A DNA stretch of 22,955 bases from Caryophanales bacterium UBA4694 (GTDB lineage Bacteria > Bacillota_I > Bacilli_A > RFN20 > CAG-288). The translations under genes were made by a program, and so were the position numbers. Positions 1-7,347 of the stretch are shown here, piece after piece. The stretch spans positions 1-22,955 of the forward strand of contig DHKM01000049.1 in the NCBI GenBank assembly GCA_002404835.1, in the 5' to 3' direction. Every line of letters starts with the position of its first letter. Position 1 is the stretch's first letter. Below the pieces are notes generated by a model, which ran no database searches, was not told where the DNA came from, and saw only the letters and a program-made list of their open reading frames with translations.

Positions 1-15
1 AAATTCCTAAACAAC

Positions 16-44
16 AAAAAAAGTCTGATACCATTGTATCAGAC
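16..44 (-). terminator. Rho-independent terminator of rpsD-tRNA-His unit
   Basis: A perfect 9-bp stem (23-31 with 36-44, loop 32-35) is followed on the minus strand by seven T residues (22 down to 16). It lies about 15 nt beyond the CCA end of tRNA-His and is the only convincing terminator downstream of rpsD. Confidence 0.9.
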
Positions 45-58
45 CTATTCTACTATTA

Positions 59-135
59 TGGGGCGGATAAGGGGACTCGAACCCCCGCATGACCGGTTCA
101 CAGCCGGGTGTGTTAACCACTTCACCATATCCGCC
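59..135 (-). tRNA. tRNA-His (GTG)
   Basis: The minus strand folds into a cloverleaf. The 7-base anticodon loop is CTGTGAA, so the anticodon is GTG (His). With position 135 taken as the histidine-specific extra G(-1), the acceptor pairs GCGGATA with TATCCGC, the discriminator is C73 (opposite G-1), and CCA is encoded at 61-59. The T-arm carries GGTTCGAGTCC. It lies 35 nt downstream of rpsD with no promoter visible between them, so it is probably processed from the rpsD transcript. Confidence 0.95.
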
Positions 136-143
136 ATATATAT

Positions 144-161
144 GGCTGGATAAATCCAGCC
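144..161 (-). other. Stem-loop between rpsD and tRNA-His
   Basis: A perfect 7-bp stem with a 4-nt loop (144-150 with 155-161) sits right after the rpsD stop codon. On the minus strand it is followed by alternating AT rather than a T-tract, so it does not look like an intrinsic terminator. It may mark the 3' end of the mRNA after tRNA processing, or protect that end; this role is inference. Confidence 0.5.
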
Positions 162-170
162 AAAATCGAA

Positions 171-782
171 TTAAAGTTTACGGTTGTAGAATTCGATGAC
201 CTGAGCTTCATCGATTTCAGAAGTAAGTTCACTTCTCTCAGGATAACGAACATAAGTACCTTCAACCTTATTGGCATCTACGGTAACATATGCAGGAATA
301 GATGGCTTTGCATCAATAGCTTCATGAACAACCTTGAGATTTTTGTCTGCCTCTTTGAAGGAAACAACATCACCAGGCTGAACAAGATAAGAAGGAATAT
401 CTACCTTCTTGCCGTTGACAGTCACATGTCCATGACATACAAGCTGTCTTGCCTGACGTCTTGTCATAGCAAATCCAAAACGGTAGACAAGATTATCAAG
501 TCTCGATTCAAGAATCTGAAGGAATTTAAGACCTGTCTGAACCTTCTTATCGGCCTTTGCAATCTTAAACAATCTTTGGAACTGCTTTTCAGAAACACCA
601 TAAGTGAATCTAAGCTTCTGCTTTTCGGCCATCTGAAGACCATATTCAGTCTTCTTCTTAGCTCTGGCAGAACCATGCTGTCCCGGGACAGTCTGTCTCT
701 TGGCAAGTTCCTTGCCATTTCCTAATACGGAATAACCTAAACGTCTGGATTGTCTCCAAACTGGTCCAGTGTAACGTGACAT
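171..782 (-). CDS. rpsD: 30S ribosomal protein S4
   Basis: This 203-residue protein is full length for bacterial S4, a primary 16S rRNA-binding protein that nucleates 30S assembly and, in many bacteria, represses its own mRNA. The N-terminal domain begins MSRYTGPVWRQSRRLG. It lacks the zinc-binding cysteines, so this is the zinc-free (C-) form also seen in bacilli. The S4 RNA-binding fold spans roughly residues 93-155 (SRLDNLVYRFGFAMTRRQAR, then HVTVNGKKVDIPSY). The ATG at 782 is preceded by AAAGGAG (798-792) at 9-nt spacing. Upstream lie a structured leader and a good sigma-A promoter; downstream comes tRNA-His on the same strand. It stands apart from the large ribosomal operons, as rpsD does in bacilli. 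Confidence 0.98.
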   Translation of the reverse strand: MSRYTGPVWRQSRRLGYSVLGNGKELAKRQTVPGQHGSARAKKKTEYGLQMAEKQKLRFTYGVSEKQFQRLFKIAKADKKVQTGLKFLQILESRLDNLVYRFGFAMTRRQARQLVCHGHVTVNGKKVDIPSYLVQPGDVVSFKEADKNLKVVHEAIDAKPSIPAYVTVDANKVEGTYVRYPERSELTSEIDEAQVIEFYNRKL

Positions 783-924
783 TTTTTATTTCTCCTTTCA
801 TTATGCTGGAGCATAAGTAAGAGCGCTGGATTCCTGATTTGCGGATGATCGTCGTTCACCTTGTTAGCTAGGCTACTACAACTAGCGTCATCAGTCCAAA
901 TCGTACCCGCGTGCTACACATGCA
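783..924 (-). promoter_or_regulatory. Structured rpsD mRNA leader (probable S4 autoregulatory element)
   Basis: The roughly 140-nt untranslated leader of rpsD forms nested helices: GATTTG/CAAATC (902-897 with 841-836), GATGA/TCATC (892-888 with 848-844) and GCTAG/CTAGC (886-882 with 871-867). A further hairpin (TTATGC-TCCA-GCATAA, 816-801) ends next to the ribosome binding site at 798-792. Firmicutes rpsD leaders are known S4-binding autoregulatory RNAs. The position, length and nested architecture fit that class, but I recognise it from structure and not from a covariance-model match. Confidence 0.75.
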
Positions 925-930
925 TGGGAT

Positions 931-959
931 AGTTTATCAAAGGTTCGTCATATTTGCAA
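931..959 (-). promoter_or_regulatory. rpsD promoter
   Basis: On the minus strand, TTGCAA (959-954) and TAAACT (936-931) are separated by exactly 17 nt, a good sigma-A-type match. The predicted start near 924 lies just upstream of the structured leader. Confidence 0.7.
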
Positions 960-1079
960 CAAAAAAATTGAAAGTTTTTTTTAATTTGTTCTCGATTTTC
1001 TATTTTGTCTCTGATTTATATTCTTTTCTTTATCATTAGAATTTCATCATTTGTTGATGAACGTATTTACGCAAAATGT

Positions 1080-1085
1080 TATAAT
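1080..1085 (+). promoter_or_regulatory. leuS promoter -10 element
   Basis: A consensus TATAAT lies 33 nt upstream of the leuS start. The best -35-like hexamer, TTGATG at 1054-1059, would need a 20-nt spacer, so the -35 is uncertain. The implied 5' leader is only about 26 nt and cannot hold a T-box. Confidence 0.55.
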
Positions 1086-1117
1086 TAAACGGTACTTTTT
1101 ATTTACGGAGGCTATCT

Positions 1118-3523
1118 ATGAGTTACGAATTCGATCAAATCGAACCAAAATGGGAAAAAATCTGGGAAAGCGAAAAGACATATCGTACAGATACACATGA
1201 TTTTTCCAAGCCAAAATTTTATGTTTTGGATATGTTCCCATATCCGAGCGCTGTAGGACTTCATGTCGGCCATGTGGAAGGATACACGGCAACGGATGCC
1301 CTTGCACGTATGAAGAGATCCCAGGGATTCAATGTTCTACATCCAATCGGATATGATGCTTTTGGTTTACCGGCAGAGCAATTTGCCATAAAGAACAATC
1401 AAAATCCGGCAATTTATACCGAAAAGAATATTGCAAATTTCAGAAGACAGCTTAAGCGCCTCGGTTTTTCCTATGATTGGGACAGAGAAATCGAAACTTC
1501 TTCACCCTCTTATTATAAATGGACGCAATGGATTTTTGAAAAAATGTATGAAAAAGGTCTTGCCTATGAGGATTACCGACTGGTGAACTGGTGTCCTGCA
1601 TTAGGAACTGTGTTAGCAAACGAAGAGGTCATCGATGGAAAAAGCGAAAGAGGTTCATTCCCCGTCGAACGAAGACCGATGAAACAATGGGTGTTGAAAA
1701 TCACAGCCTATGCAGAAAAACTCTTAGACGGATTGGATACCATTGATTGGCCAAGTTCTACATTGACCATGCAGAAAAACTGGATTGGCAAATCTAAGGG
1801 GACAGTTGTTGAATTCGATTTGGTTGGTAAAGACAAACACTTTGATGTTTTTACAACACGAGCGGATACTCTTTTTGGATGCACCTATGCCGTTTTAGCA
1901 CCTGAGCATCCTTTAGTCAAAGAAATAACAACGGAAGAACAGAAGAAAGCCGTAGAAGACTACATCAAATTATGCTCGGCAAAAAGTGATTTAGAAAGAA
2001 CTTCTCTCAATAAAGAAAAAACCGGTGTTTTCACAGGCAGTTATGCCATTAATCCAATCAATGGTGAACATGTTCCTGTTTTCATCGGGGATTATGTTTT
2101 GGCTACGTATGGAACCGGAGCAGTTATGGCCGTTCCGACTCACGATCAAAGAGACTATGATTTTGCCAAAAAGCACAATCTCAAAATGATTCAGGTTATT
2201 GAGGGTGATGTTTCCACGCAAGCTTATGAAGGGGATGGAAAACATATCAATTCCTCTTTTGTAAATGGAATGAATAACAAAGATGCCAAAGAGGCAATCA
2301 CAGAAAAACTAATCGAACTTGGTAAAGGGCATTTCCAGGTAAATTATAAGTTACGAGATTGGCTGTTTTCGCGTCAGCGTTATTGGGGCGAGCCTATTCC
2401 GATTCTCCATTTGGAAGACGGAACAACTGCAGCAGTTCCGTACAATGAACTTCCATTGGTCCTACCAGAAATGAAGGATTACAAACCTGCGGGTGATGGA
2501 AAGCCACCGTTAGCCAAAGAAACAGAATGGGTCAATACAACCTTCGATGGAAAGAAAGCTCAAAGAGAGACCAACACCATGCCGCAATGGGCGGGTTCGA
2601 GTTGGTATTATGCCCGATTCATCGATCCGAAGAATACTCAATCTATTGGAGACAAGGAGCTTCTTGATCATTGGTTGCCTGTCGATGTTTATGTCGGTGG
2701 AGCAGAACATGCTGTCCTTCATTTACTCTATGCCCGTTTCTGGCATAAATTCTTACACGATATAGGAATCTTTAAAAGTAACGAACCATTCCAGAAGCTT
2801 TATCATCAAGGATTGATTTTGGGCAGTGATGGACAGAAGATGAGTAAATCCCTTGGAAATACCGTTTCACCTGATGACGTCATCAACGAATATGGTGCAG
2901 ATTCACTTCGTCTTTACGAAATGTTCAAAGGACCTGTCGACCAGTCTTTGCCTTGGAATGAAAATGGACCCAAGGGTGCTAAAAAATTCTTGGACAAATT
3001 CTATCGTCTTTACAGTGATGAGGCCTTTGTCAGCAAATGGACAGATGAAGAAGTCCCGGCATTAGATTATATATACAACTTTACCGTCAAAAAGATCACA
3101 GAGGATTTCGAAGTCCTTCATTATAATACTGGCATTTCCCAGCTGATGGTCTGTGTCAGCGAATTCTATAAATCAGAAAAACTACCCAAAAAGATGCTCC
3201 TGGGTCTTTGCCAACTCCTTAGTCCTATCTGCCCACATCTTGGTCAAGAATGCTATTCGCTTCTTGGTTTCGATGGAATGATTGATTATGTGAAATGGCC
3301 AAGCTACGATGAGACAAAGCTCAATCTTAAGCCAGTCACCTATGCCATTCAAGTAAACGGGAAGTTAAGAGGAAAGCTGGACTTCAAGAAAGATTGTACG
3401 GATGAAGAACTTGAAACCGTAAAAGAGAAGGCTTTAGAGGTAGTTAAAGCCTATACGGAAGGAAAGAACATCGTAAAAGTGATAGCGGTCAAAAATAGGA
3501 TTGTTTCCATAGTGGTGAAATAG
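1118..3523 (+). CDS. leuS: Leucyl-tRNA synthetase
   Basis: This class I aminoacyl-tRNA synthetase charges tRNA-Leu with leucine in the cytosol. At 801 residues it is the usual bacterial length. The HIGH signature is HVGH (in SAVGLHVGHVEGYTATD). The CP1 editing domain that hydrolyses mischarged tRNA is present, with TTRADTLFGCTYAVLAPEHP and YGTGAVMAVPTHDQRDYDFA. The KMSKS loop is intact (GSDGQKMSKSLGN), followed by the anticodon-binding and C-terminal domains. GGAGG at 1107-1111 lies 6 nt before the ATG. The next gene begins one base after the stop codon, suggesting translational coupling. Confidence 0.98.
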   Translation: MSYEFDQIEPKWEKIWESEKTYRTDTHDFSKPKFYVLDMFPYPSAVGLHVGHVEGYTATDALARMKRSQGFNVLHPIGYDAFGLPAEQFAIKNNQNPAIYTEKNIANFRRQLKRLGFSYDWDREIETSSPSYYKWTQWIFEKMYEKGLAYEDYRLVNWCPALGTVLANEEVIDGKSERGSFPVERRPMKQWVLKITAYAEKLLDGLDTIDWPSSTLTMQKNWIGKSKGTVVEFDLVGKDKHFDVFTTRADTLFGCTYAVLAPEHPLVKEITTEEQKKAVEDYIKLCSAKSDLERTSLNKEKTGVFTGSYAINPINGEHVPVFIGDYVLATYGTGAVMAVPTHDQRDYDFAKKHNLKMIQVIEGDVSTQAYEGDGKHINSSFVNGMNNKDAKEAITEKLIELGKGHFQVNYKLRDWLFSRQRYWGEPIPILHLEDGTTAAVPYNELPLVLPEMKDYKPAGDGKPPLAKETEWVNTTFDGKKAQRETNTMPQWAGSSWYYARFIDPKNTQSIGDKELLDHWLPVDVYVGGAEHAVLHLLYARFWHKFLHDIGIFKSNEPFQKLYHQGLILGSDGQKMSKSLGNTVSPDDVINEYGADSLRLYEMFKGPVDQSLPWNENGPKGAKKFLDKFYRLYSDEAFVSKWTDEEVPALDYIYNFTVKKITEDFEVLHYNTGISQLMVCVSEFYKSEKLPKKMLLGLCQLLSPICPHLGQECYSLLGFDGMIDYVKWPSYDETKLNLKPVTYAIQVNGKLRGKLDFKKDCTDEELETVKEKALEVVKAYTEGKNIVKVIAVKNRIVSIVVK

Positions 3524-3524
3524 A

Positions 3525-3857
3525 ATGGAAGAAAAAGCAAAAAAACTGGGTGAAATCCGTTCCTGGTTCACCTTCATAAGCCTAGTCTTCATCATCGTAG
3601 GAGTCTGTCTTGCTGTTTTTTTCGGAAAAGTGACGATTTTCCCTTTCACTTATGATTTTCTTCCCGCTCTGATTGCTGGAGCTATCATTCTCCTTATCGG
3701 TCTGATTGTACTGATCCTCTCACAGGTTATACTTAACACAAAACTAGGAAAACTGAGGGAAGAAAAGGAAAAACAGGAAAAAGAGAAAAACAACCGTAAA
3801 TTGAACAAATACGAAAAATCCAAAAAGCTGAGAGAAGAATACCAAAATCGGAAATAA
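3525..3857 (+). CDS. Small two-TM membrane protein with basic coiled-coil tail (unknown function)
   Basis: I do not recognise a family for this 110-residue protein. It has a short cytosolic N-terminus, two hydrophobic segments (about residues 14-42 and 43-70, the second containing LIAGAIILLIGLIVLILSQV) and a highly charged Lys/Glu-rich tail (about 75-110) that should form a helix or coiled coil in the cytosol. The ATG follows the leuS TAG with one intervening base, and no good ribosome binding site is visible. Translation is therefore probably coupled to leuS. A bidirectional terminator follows. Confidence 0.75.
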   Translation: MEEKAKKLGEIRSWFTFISLVFIIVGVCLAVFFGKVTIFPFTYDFLPALIAGAIILLIGLIVLILSQVILNTKLGKLREEKEKQEKEKNNRKLNKYEKSKKLREEYQNRK

Positions 3858-3868
3858 TCCGAATATCG

Positions 3869-3898
3869 AAAAAGGCTCGAAAACAATCGAGCCTTTTT
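3869..3898. terminator. Bidirectional terminator
   Basis: A 7-bp stem GGCTCGA/TCGAGCC (3874-3880 with 3887-3893, 6-nt loop) is flanked by five A and five T residues. It can therefore stop the rightward leuS unit and the leftward malQ-Sel1-GNAT unit alike. Confidence 0.9.
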
Positions 3899-3904
3899 CA
3901 ATGT

Positions 3905-4159
3905 TTAGACCAACGGATTCTTCTCTAGATAGGAAACTGCATAGGAACAAGTGGCTTTCAAATCAAGATGTTCCTTTTTAGCAATGCTTTTGATTTCCTC
4001 AATCATCCTCTGAGCAATTTTTCTTCCTCTTAAAGATTCATCGACGAATGTCTTGTCTATGACAAGATAGCCGTTTTTTCTTTCGAAATGACAGTAGGCA
4101 AGTTTCTTTTCATTCTCTTGGAGGAAAACTTCATTTTCATTTTTCTGAAATATATCCAT
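3905..4159 (-). CDS. Small GNAT-fold N-acetyltransferase-like protein
   Basis: This 84-residue protein resembles the short Gcn5-related N-acetyltransferase family (Acetyltransf_CG, YjdJ-like). It has a beta strand ending YCHFERKNGYLVIDKTFV, the acetyl-CoA-binding turn SLRGRKIAQRMIEEI (the R-G-R-K-I-A motif), a following helix, and a terminal CSYAVSYLEKNP that matches the conserved C.Y...Y.......P end of the family. Acceptor substrates of this family are largely unknown. The start overlaps the end of the Sel1-repeat gene by 23 bases. AAGGAG lies inside that gene, 13 nt upstream of the ATG, so coupled translation is likely. Confidence 0.75.
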   Translation of the reverse strand: MDIFQKNENEVFLQENEKKLAYCHFERKNGYLVIDKTFVDESLRGRKIAQRMIEEIKSIAKKEHLDLKATCSYAVSYLEKNPLV

Positions 4160-5723
4160 TCTTAATCAATTTCTCCTTATTTGTAGAAATCATGACCAGA
4201 AGAAGCTGGTTGACATATTTCTTGTAGCGATAAAGACTCCTCTTGGTCCCGTAACCGAAATAACAGCAAACGGCAAGAAGCAAAAAAGCCTGCTGATAGC
4301 CGAGTTTTTGGCCTTCCATCGATTTCTCATAGGCTTCATCGAATCGTCCGTTTTTCATTCCTTCAAGTGCCTCTTCCAAAAGAAACCTGCTGTTCTTAAT
4401 ATCATATCCCATTGTACGGGCATATAATTCAGTAGTCTTTTGGTCAGCCTGTTTATTGTTTCTCATATTGTCTTCGATATTTTTCTTATCGAATTTATTT
4501 TCCTCTAAACAGAAAAGAAGGAAAAGAGAAATGGTATTCATATAATCGTGTTTCTCAAAGAAAAGCATTCCTTCCATAAAAAGCCCGATATCATCGAATT
4601 CCTTTATCTTTTTGGAAAGTTCTGTGGCTTTATCGATATTTTTTTCGGTTCCGAATCCGTACAGATATTGGAAAAAGAGATATAATCCCGCTTTGGATTT
4701 TGGGTTTTTGGAATATAAGTCCGAAAAAATTTCGAAGGATTTAGTATAATCGATTGGAAAATCTTGATAAATGCCAAAATAACATTCCCCGTAAGAAAGC
4801 ATGGAAGATAGAATTCCAAAGTCACTTTCTTCTTTCATACGGCGGATATAGCGGTCTACCATCCTTTTGGAATGAATCGGATAATTGCTGTCGACCATTT
4901 CAAAGATTCCATGATCTTCATCGTTTCTGGCAATATAAGGAGCATCCATCATGGCTTTCTGCAAGGTTTCATTGTCTTCAAAAGAAGAATAGAAAGAGTG
5001 GAATAGTTCGACTGCCCTTGTTTCATCTTTAGAAAAGACCTGTCCTTTATAATAAAGAATAGCCTGCAAAAGATATCCTAAAGCAAACTGATATTTGTCT
5101 AATCCAAGAATCATTTTTTGGGCTTCGCTATAATCAGAACATGACAGAGCTTTTTCGTAATCGTTCAAAAAAGATTGGATTTTTTCTTTTAGAAAAACAG
5201 ACTTTTTCATTTCGTCCTGATCAGGGGATGAGGTACGTTCCATATTGTTCCTCATTCTCTTCATTTGATTGATCATACGTTCAGCAAGTTTTTCGACAAA
5301 ATAGAAGCCACGATTCAAATTTTGATAACCATTCAGAGAATCGATATAGATCAATGCAAGAAAAGCATCGCTTTTAACGTCATTCTCATCTTTTTCACAT
5401 TCAAGAAAACAATCGATAGCTTTATCGACATCTTTCTCTACGCCAATTCCAAACAGGAGGAAATACCCTTTCCAATTCAATACATCCAATCCGGGTGCGT
5501 TTTTTTCGATTTTCGATAAGATAGAGAAGGATCTGACCGGATTATAATCATAATTGATGGAATTGGAAAAATGATTCACCAAAAAAAGTCCGGCATTCCT
5601 ATCTTTGTATTGTTGAAATGCCTTTAAAGCAGACTGAACAAAAAGTTTACTGAGCTTCATTCCAGAATCCAAATCATCAATATCCAAATTTTTCAGCAAA
5701 ATATTTTCTTCATTTTTTTCCAT
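4137..5723 (-). CDS. Sel1/TPR-like repeat protein
   Basis: A 528-residue soluble protein built of helical Sel1-like repeats. Recognisable units include YFLLFGIGVEKDVDKAIDCF (about residue 86), QAILYYKGQVFSKDETRAVE, FQYLYGFGTEKNIDKATELS and VCCYFGYGTKRSLYRYKKYV, each with the family's small-Gly-aromatic-Gly turn followed by a D-(K/E)-A helix. There is no signal peptide or membrane segment, so it is probably a cytosolic protein-protein interaction scaffold. GGAGG (5733-5729) lies 5 nt before the ATG. It starts 24 nt after malQ and overlaps the GNAT-like gene, so the three are probably co-transcribed. No partner or pathway can be named from the sequence. Confidence 0.8.
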   Translation of the reverse strand: MEKNEENILLKNLDIDDLDSGMKLSKLFVQSALKAFQQYKDRNAGLFLVNHFSNSINYDYNPVRSFSILSKIEKNAPGLDVLNWKGYFLLFGIGVEKDVDKAIDCFLECEKDENDVKSDAFLALIYIDSLNGYQNLNRGFYFVEKLAERMINQMKRMRNNMERTSSPDQDEMKKSVFLKEKIQSFLNDYEKALSCSDYSEAQKMILGLDKYQFALGYLLQAILYYKGQVFSKDETRAVELFHSFYSSFEDNETLQKAMMDAPYIARNDEDHGIFEMVDSNYPIHSKRMVDRYIRRMKEESDFGILSSMLSYGECYFGIYQDFPIDYTKSFEIFSDLYSKNPKSKAGLYLFFQYLYGFGTEKNIDKATELSKKIKEFDDIGLFMEGMLFFEKHDYMNTISLFLLFCLEENKFDKKNIEDNMRNNKQADQKTTELYARTMGYDIKNSRFLLEEALEGMKNGRFDEAYEKSMEGQKLGYQQAFLLLAVCCYFGYGTKRSLYRYKKYVNQLLLVMISTNKEKLIKNGYISEK

Positions 5724-5747
5724 GTTTTCCTCCGATACTGAAACGAA

Positions 5748-7250
5748 TCAATTTCTTTTGTATCTCTTAACATTTTCTTGAATGAAACTTGATAATTCTT
5801 CCGTAAAATCCGAACCAGAAAAACGATACAGCCAGTTCTTCCCATCGACCCTACTTGGAACATTCATCCGGGATTCATCTCCAAGGCAAAGAAGATCTTG
5901 AAGAGGAATGATTGCGATATTGCAGAAGTCTGCATATGCAAGTTTTATTGTCGTATAGACAAGTTGTTTCAAGTTGTCGTCTTTATAATCGACATCGAAA
6001 AGCAGACATTGTTTTTTTAATGATGACTTGTATGTATCAAGATCTATTTCATTTAAATGGGAAAGGTATCCAAATAATGGTTCATTGTCATGCGTTCCAG
6101 TATATACGACATAATTCTTTGTGGAGTTCGAAGGAAGATGATCATTTTCTTCATTTCCATCAAAAGCAAATTCAAGAACCTTCATTCCAGGGAACCCTGT
6201 TTCTTTAAGAAGTTTCTTAACATCGTCATCCATTTCTCCAAGGTCTTCTGCGACTATAGGAAGATCCGTAAATCCTTTGAAAAGGTCCATTCCCGGTCCT
6301 TTCCTCCATTGGCCGATACGGGCGGTTTTCAATCCGAAAGGAATGACATAATAACCGGAAAGACCACGAAAATGATCTATACGAAGAATATCGAACAACT
6401 GAAGGTTGTCCAAGATTCTTTGATGGAACCACAGATATCCGTTTTTTTCCATATATGACCAATTGTAAATCGGGTTCCCCCAAAGTTGACCATCCTTACT
6501 GAAATAATCCGGTGGGCAGCCGGCTACCAGTGTAGGATTAAGGTTTCGATCAAGAAGAAACATTTTCGGGTATTTATAGACTTCGACCGAATCACGAGCC
6601 AAATAGAGAGGCATATCACCCATGAGAGAAATTTGCTTCGAATGTGCATATTCTTTAAGTTTCCGGTATTGCCTGATAAATTCAAATTGTGTCCACTGAA
6701 AAAAGAGATAATCCTCTTTATGAGTTCTCAAGCACTCATCTTCGATTTGAAAGGAATATGTTCTTATTTCCTTAGGCCACTCATACCATGGTCTATAATC
6801 CTGGCTTTTTTTCATCGTCATATAGAACGCAAAATCATTATATTTTCCTTCTTTAAGAAAATTTAAAAATTCGTTGCATTCCTTATCGAATCTCATATAT
6901 GCTTTTTTCAGAAGCTTAAGACGGTTTTTAAAAAGAAGGGAATAATCGACGCGACGACAATCAATGTAAAAATCACCATCCCGGATTTCTTCCTTCAAAA
7001 GAAGCTTTTGTTCTACCAGTTCATCCAGGTCAATAAAATAATAATTCAAACCGTTCGAAGAGAAGGATTGATAGGGAGAATCTCCATAGCCGGTCGGATT
7101 AAGAGGAAGAATCTGCCAAATATGGACATTGCTCTTTGAAAGAAAGTCCACAAAATCAAAAGCTGCTTTACCCAATGTTCCGATACCATGTGCAGATGGG
7201 AGACTAGAGACAGGAAGGATAATACCATTCGTTCTTTGAAAATAGTTCAT
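5748..7250 (-). CDS. malQ: 4-alpha-glucanotransferase (amylomaltase)
   Basis: This GH77 enzyme transfers 1,4-alpha-glucan segments between maltodextrins in cytosolic maltose/glycogen metabolism. It is about 500 residues, typical for the short bacterial form. Evidence is the N-terminal GIILPVSSLPSAHGIGTLG, the nucleophile region ILRIDHFRGLSGYY, the acid/base region VAEDLGEMDDDV and the third carboxylate motif YTGTHDNEP, all intact. The ATG at 7250 is preferred because AGGTG (7261-7257) lies 6 nt upstream. An in-frame GTG at 7259 adds three residues and is the alternative. No other glycogen or maltose genes are in the window. A -10 hexamer lies at 7306-7301. Confidence 0.96.
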   Translation of the reverse strand: MNYFQRTNGIILPVSSLPSAHGIGTLGKAAFDFVDFLSKSNVHIWQILPLNPTGYGDSPYQSFSSNGLNYYFIDLDELVEQKLLLKEEIRDGDFYIDCRRVDYSLLFKNRLKLLKKAYMRFDKECNEFLNFLKEGKYNDFAFYMTMKKSQDYRPWYEWPKEIRTYSFQIEDECLRTHKEDYLFFQWTQFEFIRQYRKLKEYAHSKQISLMGDMPLYLARDSVEVYKYPKMFLLDRNLNPTLVAGCPPDYFSKDGQLWGNPIYNWSYMEKNGYLWFHQRILDNLQLFDILRIDHFRGLSGYYVIPFGLKTARIGQWRKGPGMDLFKGFTDLPIVAEDLGEMDDDVKKLLKETGFPGMKVLEFAFDGNEENDHLPSNSTKNYVVYTGTHDNEPLFGYLSHLNEIDLDTYKSSLKKQCLLFDVDYKDDNLKQLVYTTIKLAYADFCNIAIIPLQDLLCLGDESRMNVPSRVDGKNWLYRFSGSDFTEELSSFIQENVKRYKRN

Positions 7251-7270
7251 ATTGATCACCTATATCCTAT

Positions 7271-7306
7271 TTTGACATCGGAGGAATTCCGAATGTAAAC
7301 ATTATA
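7271..7306 (-). promoter_or_regulatory. malQ promoter -10 and imperfect inverted repeat in its leader
   Basis: A consensus TATAAT on the minus strand (7306-7301) lies 50 nt before the malQ ATG; no good -35 is visible. Between it and the ribosome binding site is an inverted repeat (ACAT-CGGA ... TCCG-A-ATGT on the plus strand, about 7274-7297), which could be an operator or a small leader hairpin. The operator role is inference. Confidence 0.45.
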
Positions 7307-7347
7307 ACCCAAATAGGCAAAGGGTTGTGAAAAAGCGCCAAGTGAGT

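Noticed and set aside
324..725. A 133-codon plus-strand frame inside rpsD
   Set aside because: Antisense shadow of the unambiguous S4 gene.
7327..7342. Possible second cre site upstream of malQ (TGAAAAAGCGCCAA)
   Set aside because: It misses the consensus at the central C and lacks the palindromic right half.
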